Shown here one piece after another: positions 36,826-46,054 of a stretch of DNA of 64,000 nucleotides. Both the position numbers and the translations under genes were made by a program. The notes beneath the pieces are model-generated. The model ran no database searches, was not told where the DNA came from, and worked only from the letters and a program-made list of their open reading frames with translations. The DNA is from Pollutimonas sp. M17. Its GTDB lineage: Bacteria; Pseudomonadota; Gammaproteobacteria; Burkholderiales; Burkholderiaceae_B. Numbering within the stretch: the stretch's first letter is position 1; every line of letters starts with the position of its first letter. The stretch lies in contig NZ_CP107548.1 of NCBI RefSeq assembly GCF_025836975.1, forward strand, positions 2,356,001-2,420,000, in the 5' to 3' direction.

Positions 36826-37890
36826 ATGCGGACGGATGCGCGCACACCCGTCATTGTCGTATCGGGCTTTCTGGGCAGCGGCAAGACCACGCTGCTCAAG
36901 AAAGTGCTGGCCACGCCGGAATTGTCCAACTCGATGCTCATCGTCAATGAGATCGGCGAAATCGGGATAGACCATCAGTTGCTCGAGCGCTCGAACGACG
37001 AAACGGTGCTGCTCGATAACGGCTGCATGTGCTGCCAATTGCGCGGGGACCTCCAGGCGCTGCTCGTGGACCTGGGCATGCGCCGATACCGCGGAGAGCT
37101 GCCCAGTTTCGACCGCGTCATCATAGAGACCAGCGGCCTGGCCGAACCCGGCCCCATCGCGCAAACCCTGTATGGCGATGGCCCGCTGTCCCGCGACTAC
37201 CGGCTCGCCCATGTCGTCACGCTGGTCGACCCGATCAACGCACAGGCGCGTCAGGCCGCACAGGCCATAGCGGATGCCCAGATGGCGGCGGCCGACCTCA
37301 TCGTCATGAGCAAATCCGACCTGGCCACGCCTGCCCAGGCCGAGGCCGCCTGGGCCTGGGCGCGCTCGGTCAATGGCTATGCCCATGGCATCGCCGCGAC
37401 GCAGGGCGACATCGACATTGCCCTGCTGGCTCATGCCACACCGTTCAATCATCCCGCCTTGCTGCCGGCCGGGGGCGGCGGGCTGTTCGGCGACATTCGC
37501 GCCCTCAGGGAGGACGCGCCCGATGAAGCCGCCGCGCCGGACGCCGCTGGCGCCTACCTTGCCCGGCAGCGTTCCATTCACCCCGCCGGCATCGCCAGTT
37601 TCGCGCTGCGCTTCGACGTCCCGCTCGATCGTCCTTTGTTCGATCTGTTCATGTCCACCCTGCTCCGCCTTCGGGGCCAGGACCTGCTGCGCGTGAAGGG
37701 CATCGTCTATTTCAAAGGCGAGAGCCAGGCGCAGCTGATCCAGGGCGTATGCCATGTCTACGACAAGCCCGTGGCCCTGGAACGCGACCCCGATGACGCC
37801 CGCCAGTCCGCACTGGTGTTCATCGCCCGCAATCTCGAGCGCAGGCAGATCGAAGACTACTGGCAGTCCCTGCTGGCGCTCGCCCATTAA
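36826..37890 (+). CDS. CobW/COG0523-family GTPase (metal chaperone type)
   Basis: The protein has 354 residues: an N-terminal P-loop GFLGSGKTTLLKK, the metal-binding CMCC motif (NGCMCCQLRGDL), ETSGLAEPGPI, and SKSDLA as guanine specificity loop. A CobW C-terminal domain follows from about residue 240. COG0523 GTPases insert or traffic metals, often zinc or cobalt, to partner enzymes such as nitrile hydratase or hydrolases. Here the likely client is the deacetylase-fold hydrolase or the propeller protein of the same operon (inference). Confidence 0.92.
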   Translation: MRTDARTPVIVVSGFLGSGKTTLLKKVLATPELSNSMLIVNEIGEIGIDHQLLERSNDETVLLDNGCMCCQLRGDLQALLVDLGMRRYRGELPSFDRVIIETSGLAEPGPIAQTLYGDGPLSRDYRLAHVVTLVDPINAQARQAAQAIADAQMAAADLIVMSKSDLATPAQAEAAWAWARSVNGYAHGIAATQGDIDIALLAHATPFNHPALLPAGGGGLFGDIRALREDAPDEAAAPDAAGAYLARQRSIHPAGIASFALRFDVPLDRPLFDLFMSTLLRLRGQDLLRVKGIVYFKGESQAQLIQGVCHVYDKPVALERDPDDARQSALVFIARNLERRQIEDYWQSLLALAH

Positions 37891-37930
37891 CCCCCTTCCA
37901 CCTTTTACGTTGCTATAACAGGAGACATAT

Positions 37931-38908
37931 ATGTTCAAAATTGCACGACTTTCCCGACCCTTGCTTTGCGCACTCGCGCTGGCGGCCAGCCCCGTTCTTG
38001 CACAGGGCAGTTACCCATCGCAACCCATACGCATGATCGTCGGCTTTCCTCCAGGAGGCATCTCCGACGTCGTGGCGCGCGCCGTGGCCAGCGAAGCCTC
38101 CACGGTTCTGGGACAGACCATCGTAGTGGAAAACCGCCCGGGTGCGGGCACGACCATCGCTTCGGATGTCGTGGCTCGCTCCAAGGCCGATGGCTACACG
38201 CTGCTGTTCCAGGATCTGACCACGCATGCGATCAATGCCAGCCTGTACAAGAAGTTGCCCTACGACACCGTCAAAGACTTCACCCCTGTGGCGATGGTAT
38301 CGTCCACCCCCTTGCTGCTGGTCATCAACTCGAACTCGCCCGTCAAGACCGTGCAGGAACTGAACAAGCGCATACAGGAGAAGCCGGGCACGTACTCCTA
38401 CGGTTCATCCGGCAATGGCACCATCATCCATCTGGCCAGTGAAATGATGAACAAGGAGGCCAAGAATGACATCGTCCATATTCCCTACAAGGGCAGCGCG
38501 CCGCTGGTGACCGCCATCATTTCCGGAGACATCGAGTACGCATTCAGCAGCATGCCTCCCGCCATCGCGCAGGTCAATGCCGGCAAGCTGCGTGCGCTCG
38601 CCGTCTCCACCCCCGACCGCGTCGACGCGCTGCCCGATGTCCCGACCATCCGGGAAGCGGGCGTACCCGCGGCCGAACTCACGCTGTACAGCGGAATCCT
38701 GGGGCCCGCAGGCATGCCCGACGAAATCGTGTCCCGCCTGAACGAAGCCTTCGGCAAAGCCGTGCAAAGCCCCAAAATAATCCAGACCTTCAGCAAGCTG
38801 GGCGCGAAGCCGCTGAGCACGCCACCCGCGGAGATTGCAAAATTGCTGGATTCGGAAATATCCCGCTATGGCAAGGTCGTGAAGGAAACCGGCATTACCA
38901 TAGATTGA
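37931..38908 (+). CDS. Bug-family (TTT system) solute-binding protein
   Basis: The protein has 325 residues with a Sec signal peptide ending VLAQ. Bug-family landmarks: YPSQPIRMIVGFPPGGISDVVAR-type start, VVENRPGAGT, and YGSSGNGTIIHLAS. It is a periplasmic receptor for a small anionic or amide ligand. A clear AGGAGA site precedes the ATG. No TctA/TctB permease is linked, as is usual for these receptors in Alcaligenaceae. Its place inside the operon suggests that it captures the substrate of the encoded pathway. Confidence 0.94.
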   Translation: MFKIARLSRPLLCALALAASPVLAQGSYPSQPIRMIVGFPPGGISDVVARAVASEASTVLGQTIVVENRPGAGTTIASDVVARSKADGYTLLFQDLTTHAINASLYKKLPYDTVKDFTPVAMVSSTPLLLVINSNSPVKTVQELNKRIQEKPGTYSYGSSGNGTIIHLASEMMNKEAKNDIVHIPYKGSAPLVTAIISGDIEYAFSSMPPAIAQVNAGKLRALAVSTPDRVDALPDVPTIREAGVPAAELTLYSGILGPAGMPDEIVSRLNEAFGKAVQSPKIIQTFSKLGAKPLSTPPAEIAKLLDSEISRYGKVVKETGITID

Positions 38909-38991
38909 CCAACCCGCCGGCGACAGGCAAGGGGCGCCTTGACGCGCCCCTTGCAGCGCATTCAGCAATCATCAAACATAGAATACACAGC

Positions 38992-39990
38992 ATGTCCAAG
39001 CCCAAGCTCATCGTCGTTTCCACCGGCGGCACCATTACCATGACCAGCGGCCAGGGGGCGAAAGGCATCGCGCCCACGCTCACCGCCGCCGACCTGCTGA
39101 ATGCCGTCCCCCAGATTGCGCAGCAAGCCGACATCGAAGCCCTGACCTTCAGCAGCATGCCCGGCGCTTCGCTGACGACGAACCATATCGTCGATCTCGC
39201 AAAGCTGATTCAGCAGCGGTTCGACGCCGGCATCGACGGCGCCATTGTCATCCAGGGCACGGACACCATCGAGGAAACGTCCTTCCTGCTCGATCTGCTC
39301 GTCGCCGACAGCAAGCCGCTCATCGTCACCGGCGCCATGCGGGGAGCCCAGGCCGCCGGCGCCGATGGTCCCGCCAACCTGCTGGCTTCGGTGGTGGTGG
39401 CCGGCTCGCCCCACGCCGCCGGCCGCGGCTCCCTGGTCGTACTGAACGACGAAATCCATGCCGCCGCCTTTGTCCGAAAGGGGCATACCGGCCTGACATC
39501 CTCCTTCATATCCCCCAACTGCGGCCCCATCGGACTGGTCTGCGAGCAGCGCGCGCTGTTCACATCCTCACCCGCCGCGCCCCGACGCTCCACGCCCGCA
39601 CCCGGCGCCCTGGCGGACATTGCCATCGTCAAGGCATGCCTGGGCGACGACGGCCGGATTCTCGACGCCTTGCCCGGCATGGCCTATGCCGGCGTCGTCG
39701 TCGAAGCGATGGGTGCGGGACACGTTCCGCAAAGCTGGGTCCCCGGGCTGTCCGGCCTGGCTGAAAAAATGCCGGTCGTGCTGGCCGTGCGCACGCCTGC
39801 GGGGCCGGTATTCAACAATACATACGGGTTCCCGGGGTCCGAGATCGACCTGATAAACCGGGGGCTGATACCCGCCGGGCTGCTGGACGCACTGAAGGCG
39901 CGCCTGCTGCTGGGGGTATCGATGGGGAATAACGAAACGCCGGAGGGCATACGCCTTCAATTCAAGCGTTTCAGCTATCTGCAAGATTGA
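38992..39990 (+). CDS. Asparaginase/glutaminase-fold amidohydrolase
   Basis: The protein is 332 residues from ATG 38992 (MSKPKLIVVSTGGTI). Both catalytic signature segments are present: VVSTGGTITM with the nucleophilic Thr and VIQGTDTIEETSFLLD with the second Thr-Asp. It is followed by AMRGAQAAGADGPANLL, similar to but not identical with the usual MRP-x-TA-x-SADGP. No signal peptide, so cytoplasmic. In this operon it may cleave a half-amide product of the deacetylase-fold enzyme rather than free asparagine; that is inference. Confidence 0.9.
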   Translation: MSKPKLIVVSTGGTITMTSGQGAKGIAPTLTAADLLNAVPQIAQQADIEALTFSSMPGASLTTNHIVDLAKLIQQRFDAGIDGAIVIQGTDTIEETSFLLDLLVADSKPLIVTGAMRGAQAAGADGPANLLASVVVAGSPHAAGRGSLVVLNDEIHAAAFVRKGHTGLTSSFISPNCGPIGLVCEQRALFTSSPAAPRRSTPAPGALADIAIVKACLGDDGRILDALPGMAYAGVVVEAMGAGHVPQSWVPGLSGLAEKMPVVLAVRTPAGPVFNNTYGFPGSEIDLINRGLIPAGLLDALKARLLLGVSMGNNETPEGIRLQFKRFSYLQD

Positions 39991-40043
39991 CAGCACTTCA
40001 ATCGGTGGAATGTGTCATGATACCGGTGGTTTTTATTCCGGTA

Positions 40044-40075
40044 CCTGGCGCTGCTTGCCAGGCGCATTCTTTTTT
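40044..40075 (+). terminator. Probable intrinsic terminator after the asparaginase gene
   Basis: CCTGGC / GCCAGG pair around a 7-nt loop, followed after CGCATTC by TTTTTT. It separates the operon from the TauE/SafE gene. Confidence 0.6.
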
Positions 40076-40126
40076 CATGGCGCAAGCGTCCGTCATTCCG
40101 GCGCCGCGCCAAGCCAGCTCAACGTT

Positions 40127-40936
40127 ATGAATACCTTCCACATCATCGAACTTCTTCTACTTGGGATCGGCAGCGGCTTTCTGGCCGGCCTGCTCGGGAT
40201 AGGCGGAGGCATGGTCCTCGTGCCCTTTCTTACCTTCATGTTCTCTTCGCAGGGCGTCGACAGCGAGTTGGCGGTCAAAATGGCTATTGCCACATCCATG
40301 GCAGTCATCATCTTCACCTCCATCTCCAGCGTGCGGGCCCACCACAAGCGCGGCGCGGTGCGCTGGGACATCGTGCGCAAGCTCGCCCCGGGCATTGTCA
40401 TCGGCAGCATGATAGGCAGCGTGGGCGTGTTCTCGATTCTCAAGGGCGCCTACCTGGCCATCTTCTTCGGCATCTTCGTCGCCTTTTCAGCCACGCAGAT
40501 GTTCCTGGACAAGAAGCCGCCACCCACACGCCAGATGCCGGGCACCGGCGGCCAGTTGCTCGCGGGCGGCGCCATCGGCTTCCTGTCCGGCCTGGTCGGA
40601 GCGGGCGGCGGCTTCATCAGCGTGCCCTTCATGGCCTGGTGCAACGTTGCCATCCACACGGCCGTGGCCACCAGCGCGGCACTGGGCTTTCCCATCGCGG
40701 TCGCCAACGTGGCGGGCTACATCGTTTCGGGAATGTCGGTCACCGGGCTGCCACCGGGGGCCTTCGGCTATATTTCCCTGCCCGCACTGGGCCTGATTGC
40801 CGCGGCCAGCGTCTGCACCGCCCCCCTGGGGGCCAGGGCCGCGCACAACCTGCCCGTCAAGAAGCTCAAGCGTGTCTTTGCCGGCATGCTGTATGCCCTG
40901 GCGATCTATATGTTCCTGAAAGGCATCAACTCCTGA
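40127..40936 (+). CDS. TauE/SafE-family membrane permease
   Basis: The protein is 269 residues from ATG 40127 (MNTFHIIELL); the longer frame is not protein-like. It has about eight membrane segments with the paired glycine motifs GFLAGLLGIGGGMVLVP and GFLSGLVGAGGGFISVP, diagnostic of the family. Members export or import small sulfur or carboxylate anions (sulfite, sulfoacetate, taurine-derived). Substrate unknown. It is followed by an intrinsic terminator and converges on mnmA. Confidence 0.92.
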   Translation: MNTFHIIELLLLGIGSGFLAGLLGIGGGMVLVPFLTFMFSSQGVDSELAVKMAIATSMAVIIFTSISSVRAHHKRGAVRWDIVRKLAPGIVIGSMIGSVGVFSILKGAYLAIFFGIFVAFSATQMFLDKKPPPTRQMPGTGGQLLAGGAIGFLSGLVGAGGGFISVPFMAWCNVAIHTAVATSAALGFPIAVANVAGYIVSGMSVTGLPPGAFGYISLPALGLIAAASVCTAPLGARAAHNLPVKKLKRVFAGMLYALAIYMFLKGINS

Positions 40937-40992
40937 TCGGACGCGGACGCGGGCCCGGCGACCCGACCGGCCCGCGGGCGCAGCGATCCCCG

Positions 40993-41019
40993 AAGCGCTG
41001 GAGATTTCCAGCGCTTTTT
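40993..41019 (+). terminator. Intrinsic terminator of the TauE/SafE gene
   Basis: AAGCGCTGGA-GATT-TCCAGCGCTT is a perfect 10-bp stem that runs into a T tract on the plus strand. Confidence 0.88.
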
Positions 41020-41033
41020 CATGCCGATGAACG

Positions 41034-42149
41034 CTAGGCGATGATCCCGCCGCCCAGGCAGACGTCGCCGTCATAGAGCACGGCCGATTGCCCCGGCGTG
41101 ACCGCCCACTGATGCTCGGCAAACGACAAGGAAAAACCGCCTTCGGCGGCGCCCTCCAGGGCGCATGCCGAATCGGCTTGCCTGTAGCGGGTCTTTGCCG
41201 AATAGGAACCCGGTTCGGGGGCATGGCCGGCCACCCAGCTGGCGTCCAGGGCATGCAGACTCTGGCTCAGCAGCCAGGGATGATCGTGCCCCTGCACGAC
41301 GTACAGGGTGTTGCTTTCAATGTCCTTGCGGGCCGTATACCAGGCGTCCGCCGTGCCATCGTCGCGCTGCCTGCCCTTGACGCCGCCTATGCCCAGCCCT
41401 TTGCGCTGGCCCAGGGTGTAGAACGACAGCCCCTGGTGCTGCCCCAGCACCAGGCCTTCAGGCGTCTTGATGGGGCCGGGCCGGGTGGGAAGGTAGCGGT
41501 TCAGGAATTCCCGGAAAGGCCGTTCGCCGATAAAGCAGATTCCGGTCGAGTCCTTCTTGGCGGCATTGGGCAGTTGCAGGGACTGTGCAATGCGCCTGAC
41601 TTCAGTCTTGGGGATCTCCCCCAGGGGAAACAGCGTTCTGGCCAGTTGCGCCTGGTTCAGCCTGTGCAGGAAATAGCTTTGATCCTTGGTCAGGTCCAGC
41701 GCCTTCAGCAACTGATGCTGGGTGCCGTTGGCGGTTTCGACCTTGCGCACCCGCGCATAATGGCCGGTCGCGATATGCTCCGCGCCCAGCGACATGGCGT
41801 GGTCCAGGAAGGCCTTGAACTTGATCTCGGCATTGCACAACACGTCGGGATTGGGCGTGCGGCCGGCGGAGTACTCGCGCAGGAAGTCGGCGAATACCCG
41901 GTCTTTGTATTCAGCCGCGAAATTCACGGCCTCGATGTCGACGCCGATCAGATCCGCTACGCTGGCGGCGTCCAGCCAGTCCTGCCGTGTGGAACAGTAT
42001 TCGGAGTCGTCATCGTCTTCCCAGTTCTTCATGAACAGGCCCAGCACGTCGTAGCCCTGCTCCTTCAGCAGCCACGCGGTGACCGAGGAATCGACCCCGC
42101 CGGACATGCCGACCACGACACGCCCTTTCGATACAGAATTTTTAGCCAT
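41034..42149 (-). CDS. mnmA: tRNA-specific 2-thiouridylase MnmA
   Basis: The protein has 371 residues. It thiolates U34 of tRNA-Lys, -Glu and -Gln. The PP-loop [13 protein letters not shown], the catalytic Cys in [10 protein letters not shown] and the partner Cys in [13 protein letters not shown] are all present, as is the C-terminal beta-barrel. It is preceded closely by glcF upstream on the same strand (9-nt gap), so part of its transcription may come from the glc operon. Confidence 0.96.
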   Translation of the reverse strand: MAKNSVSKGRVVVGMSGGVDSSVTAWLLKEQGYDVLGLFMKNWEDDDDSEYCSTRQDWLDAASVADLIGVDIEAVNFAAEYKDRVFADFLREYSAGRTPNPDVLCNAEIKFKAFLDHAMSLGAEHIATGHYARVRKVETANGTQHQLLKALDLTKDQSYFLHRLNQAQLARTLFPLGEIPKTEVRRIAQSLQLPNAAKKDSTGICFIGERPFREFLNRYLPTRPGPIKTPEGLVLGQHQGLSFYTLGQRKGLGIGGVKGRQRDDGTADAWYTARKDIESNTLYVVQGHDHPWLLSQSLHALDASWVAGHAPEPGSYSAKTRYRQADSACALEGAAEGGFSLSFAEHQWAVTPGQSAVLYDGDVCLGGGIIA

Positions 42150-42158
42150 GCGCGTATT

Positions 42159-43397
42159 TTAGACGCTGGCGCGGGACAAGGCCTGATCGACGACTTCTAT
42201 CCAATGGCGAACGGGTATTTCCGTGCCGCTTTGCAAATGCGTAATGCATCCGATATTCGAGGAAACGATGCAGTCGGGCCCGCTTGCCTGTATGGCATCC
42301 AGTTTCCGGTCGCGCAGGGACCTGGACAACCCGGGCTGGGTGACCGAATAGGTGCCGGCCGAGCCGCAGCACAGATGCGATTCATTGAAAGGCTGCATGG
42401 CAAACCCCAGGTCGGCCAGCATGCGCTCGCTGACGCCCCGCAGCCCTTGCCAATGCTGCAGCGTGCATGGCGGATGGAACGCCGTCTTGCCGGGCAGGCC
42501 TTCCAGCCTGGCCTTGAGCTCTCCGGCATGGGGCGCGACGATCTCGGCCACATCGCGCACTTTGTCGACCAGGCGCAGGGCCTTGGTGACGTACTCGGGA
42601 TCGTGGCGCAGATGATGCGCATATTCCCGGACCATGGCGCCACAGCCCGATGCATTCATGATGATGCTCTCGGCCTGGCCGTTATCGAGCAGCGGCAGCC
42701 ACGCATCGATATTGGCGCGCATCTGGTCGAGCGCGGCTTCCTGCGCATCGAGGTGGAAATTGATCGCTCCGCAGCAGCCGGCGCCCGGGACGACCCGTGT
42801 GCCTATGCCAAGTGCGTCGAGCACGCGTATGGTGGCGGCGTCGATGGCGGGCATCATGGCGGGCTGCACGCAGCCTGACAGCATCAGGACCTGGCGCGCA
42901 TGGCGCGCGCCATCCGATGGGACGGCGCCGGCGGGCCGGAGCGCGGGAATCTTGTTTTTCAGTACCTCGGGCAGCGCCGGGCGCAGCAGCCGGCCCAGCG
43001 TCAGGGCCGGGCCGAACAAGGGCGAATTCAGCATGCGGCGCAGCACGGCGCGCGTCATGCGCTGTCCGATCGGCCGCTCGACCCGCTGATCGACCAGATT
43101 GCGTCCGATGTCCACCAGAGCGCCGTATTCAACGCCTGAAGGACAGGTGGTTTCGCAGTTTCTGCATGTCAGGCATCGATCCAGGTGCTCTTGCGTGGCG
43201 GCGGTGGGCTCCACGCCTTCGAGCACCTGCTTGATCAGATAGATGCGCCCGCGCGGGCTGTCCCGCTCGTCGCCCAGGATTTGATAGGTGGGACAGGTGG
43301 CCAGGCAGAAACCGCAATGCACGCAACGGCGCAGGATTTCATCGGCATCCTGCCCCAGGTCGGATTCCTGCGCCCATGACGCTAGATTTGTTTGCAC
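42159..43397 (-). CDS. glcF: Glycolate oxidase iron-sulfur subunit
   Basis: The protein has 412 residues. Two 4Fe-4S motifs lie near the N-terminus (CVHCGFCLATCP and CLTCRNCETTCP), and two CCG-type domains follow (VVPGAGCCGAIN, and HLCCGSAGTYSV). It carries electrons from the GlcDE flavoprotein to the quinone pool during glycolate oxidation to glyoxylate at the membrane. It is the third gene of glcDEF on the minus strand, 9 nt after glcE. Confidence 0.95.
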   Translation of the reverse strand: MQTNLASWAQESDLGQDADEILRRCVHCGFCLATCPTYQILGDERDSPRGRIYLIKQVLEGVEPTAATQEHLDRCLTCRNCETTCPSGVEYGALVDIGRNLVDQRVERPIGQRMTRAVLRRMLNSPLFGPALTLGRLLRPALPEVLKNKIPALRPAGAVPSDGARHARQVLMLSGCVQPAMMPAIDAATIRVLDALGIGTRVVPGAGCCGAINFHLDAQEAALDQMRANIDAWLPLLDNGQAESIIMNASGCGAMVREYAHHLRHDPEYVTKALRLVDKVRDVAEIVAPHAGELKARLEGLPGKTAFHPPCTLQHWQGLRGVSERMLADLGFAMQPFNESHLCCGSAGTYSVTQPGLSRSLRDRKLDAIQASGPDCIVSSNIGCITHLQSGTEIPVRHWIEVVDQALSRASV

Positions 43398-43406
43398 GGT
43401 TTACTC

Positions 43407-44507
43407 TCAAAAATCGGGAAACAGGCGTTTAGGATTGAAGATGCCCACCGGGTCGAGTTCCTGCTTCAGGCGCCGATTGATATTCTTCAGGCCAGGCTCC
43501 AGGGGGTGGAACACCGGCACGCCGGACGGTTTGGAATCGAAGCGGAACAGGGTCGCGTGTCCGCCGCGCCGGGCGACGGCGGCGCGGAAATCCGCAGCCG
43601 AATCCACCGCCGAGACCCATCGCTGTCCGCCATTCCATTCGATCAGTGTCGGGCCGGCGCCCAGCATCGGTGTTTGGGGCGGCACCGCCACACGCCACAA
43701 AGGCCGCGCCTGGAAGAACGGATGGGTCTGATCGCGCAGGCTGTCCCAGAATTGCGTGGCCGCCGGCTCGGGCATCGTGTCGCCGCCCAGCCTTTTCAGG
43801 CCGTTCAATACCGCGGGCTCGCTGCCCGACAGCCGGACATGCAGCAAACCGGCGGGCGCATCGGCTTGCGCCAGCCAGGCGGTTCCGGTAATGGGCATGG
43901 GCAGGCTGCGCCATGTGTTGAAGCGCTCCAGCGCGCCGGCTTCATCGACCTGGATCAGGACGGTTTTTTCCTGGAAAGGCTTGGGCGCGACCTTGATGGA
44001 GACTTCGATGAGCGCCCCGAATATGCCCATGGAGCCCGCCAGCAGCCGCGACACATCGTAGCCCGCGACGTTCTTCATGACCTCGCCGCCGAAACTCAGG
44101 GTGAGCCCCGAAGAATCCAGCAGCTTCGCGCCCAGGACGAAGTCGCGCACACTGCCGGCCGCCATGCGCCTGGGGCCGGAAAGCCCGCTGGCGACACATC
44201 CGCCTATGGTGGAGGCGGCGCCAAAGCGCGGCGGCTCGAAGGCCAGCATCTGGTTCTGCTCGTCCAGCGTTTTTTCGAGGTCGCTGAGCAGCGTTCCGGC
44301 CTTGACGGTGACCACCAGTTCGGAGGGCTGGTAATTGACGATGCCCTGATAGCCGGACAGGTCCAACACGGCAAAGTCGGGAATGGCCTCGCCGTCGAAG
44401 GGCTCGCCGTAGAAATTCTTGGTGCCGCCGCCCCGTATATAAACAGGGCGCTCGGCTCCGCGGGCGGCCATGACTTGTTGCGAAAGCTCGGACAGCGCGA
44501 AATCCAT
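43407..44507 (-). CDS. glcE: Glycolate oxidase FAD-binding subunit GlcE
   Basis: The protein has 366 residues with a VAO-type FAD domain: RGGGTKNFYG near the start, TVKAGTLLSDLEKTL, and STIGGCVASGLSGPRRMAAG. It is shorter than GlcD, as expected for the GlcE subunit. It follows glcD by 9 nt and precedes glcF by 9 nt, so the three subunits are made together. Confidence 0.94.
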   Translation of the reverse strand: MDFALSELSQQVMAARGAERPVYIRGGGTKNFYGEPFDGEAIPDFAVLDLSGYQGIVNYQPSELVVTVKAGTLLSDLEKTLDEQNQMLAFEPPRFGAASTIGGCVASGLSGPRRMAAGSVRDFVLGAKLLDSSGLTLSFGGEVMKNVAGYDVSRLLAGSMGIFGALIEVSIKVAPKPFQEKTVLIQVDEAGALERFNTWRSLPMPITGTAWLAQADAPAGLLHVRLSGSEPAVLNGLKRLGGDTMPEPAATQFWDSLRDQTHPFFQARPLWRVAVPPQTPMLGAGPTLIEWNGGQRWVSAVDSAADFRAAVARRGGHATLFRFDSKPSGVPVFHPLEPGLKNINRRLKQELDPVGIFNPKRLFPDF

Positions 44508-44516
44508 GCTTGATCC

Positions 44517-46010
44517 TTAAAAGCGGGGCAGATCGGGAAAGCGGATTTCACCGCCGTGGACATGCATCTTGCCGTATTCGGCGCAACGCACCAGCGTGGG
44601 GATGAGCTTCTCGGGATTCAACAGCCCATAGGGGTCGAAGGCCTTCTTGAAGGCACTGAAGAAATCCAGCTCTTCGCGCGTGAACTGCACGCACATCTGG
44701 TTGATCTTCTCCAGGCCCACCCCGTGTTCGCCGGTAATCGTGCCGCCCACCTGCACACAGAGCTCCAGAATGGCCGCACCGAATTTCTCGGCGCGTTCAA
44801 CTTCGTTGGGCTGGTTCGAGTCGAACATGATCAATGGATGCAGATTGCCGTCGCCCGCATGGAAGACGTTGGCGCAACGCAGGCCGTATTCGTCCTCCAT
44901 TTGCTCGATGGCGTTCAGCACACGCCCCAGGTGCCGGCGCGGAATCGTGCCGTCCATGCAGTAATAATCGGGCGATATCCGCCCTGCGGCGGGAAATGCG
45001 TTCTTGCGGCCGGCCCAGAACAGCAGCCTTTCCTCTTCGGAGCCCGATACTTGCAAGCGGGTGGCGCCGGCTTGCTGGAACACCGCCTGCATGCGCGCGA
45101 TCTCGTCGTCCACTTCTTCGTCGGTGCCGTCCGACTCGCACAGCAATATGGCGGCGGCATCCAGATCGTAGCCGGCATTGACGAAGGGCTCGACCATATG
45201 GACGGCCCGCTTGTCCATCATTTCGAGGCCGGCGGGAATGATGCCGTCGGCAATCACGTTGGTGACGGCCTGGCCCGCCGTTTCGACACTGGGGAAACTG
45301 GCCATGATGACGCGGGCGCAGGTGGGCTTGGGTATCAGCTTGACGGTGACTTCGGTGACGACGCCCAGCATGCCCTCGGACCCGATGAAGGCCGCCAACA
45401 GGTCCAGCCCCGGGCCGTCCGGGGCTTCGGAGCCCAGTTCCAGGATATCGCCGTCTATGGTCACCACGCGTACGCGCAGGATGTTGTGCACGGTCAGGCC
45501 ATACTTCAGGCAATGCACGCCGCCGGAGTTCTCGGCGACGTTGCCGCCGATCGAACAGGCGATCTGGCTGGATGGATCGGGCGCATAGTACAGTCCATAA
45601 GGCGCGGCGGCCTCGGATATGGCCAGGTTGCGCACGCCCGGCTGGACCACCGCCGTGGCGGTCTGGGGATCGATTTTCCGGATGCGGTTGAGCTTGGCCA
45701 GACCCAGCAGGATGCCTTGCGCATGCGGCATGGCGCCGCCCGACAGGCCGGTGCCCGCGCCGCGCGCGACGATGGGAATGTTGAAGGCCTTGCAGGCCTG
45801 CAGAATGGCCACGACCTGCTCTTCGTTCTCGGGCAGCACGACCACCGGCGGCAGGGCCCGGTACAGCGAAAGGCCGTCGCACTCGTAGGGCCGGGTGTCT
45901 TCCACTTTGGTCAATATGCAGTGCTGGGGCACGTTGTGCCTGATCCGCGCGATCAGGCCGGCAAAGTCCGGCACGGTCTCCTGTGCCGGCGCTATCGAAG
46001 TCTCGTTCAT
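44517..46010 (-). CDS. glcD: Glycolate oxidase catalytic flavoprotein GlcD
   Basis: The protein has 497 residues, a VAO-fold flavoprotein. It has the FAD-binding ARGAGTGLSGGAMP, CSIGGNVAENSGGVHCLKYG, the active-site region NVFHAGDGNLHPLIMFD and GEHGVGLEKINQM. It oxidises glycolate (and often D-lactate) and passes electrons through GlcE/GlcF. It is the first gene of glcDEF, 45 nt after a related flavoenzyme gene on the same strand. Confidence 0.95.
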   Translation of the reverse strand: MNETSIAPAQETVPDFAGLIARIRHNVPQHCILTKVEDTRPYECDGLSLYRALPPVVVLPENEEQVVAILQACKAFNIPIVARGAGTGLSGGAMPHAQGILLGLAKLNRIRKIDPQTATAVVQPGVRNLAISEAAAPYGLYYAPDPSSQIACSIGGNVAENSGGVHCLKYGLTVHNILRVRVVTIDGDILELGSEAPDGPGLDLLAAFIGSEGMLGVVTEVTVKLIPKPTCARVIMASFPSVETAGQAVTNVIADGIIPAGLEMMDKRAVHMVEPFVNAGYDLDAAAILLCESDGTDEEVDDEIARMQAVFQQAGATRLQVSGSEEERLLFWAGRKNAFPAAGRISPDYYCMDGTIPRRHLGRVLNAIEQMEDEYGLRCANVFHAGDGNLHPLIMFDSNQPNEVERAEKFGAAILELCVQVGGTITGEHGVGLEKINQMCVQFTREELDFFSAFKKAFDPYGLLNPEKLIPTLVRCAEYGKMHVHGGEIRFPDLPRF

Positions 46011-46054
46011 GTGTCTCTTTTGTTATTGCTGCGCCCCTTTTGGCACAGGCGCAT

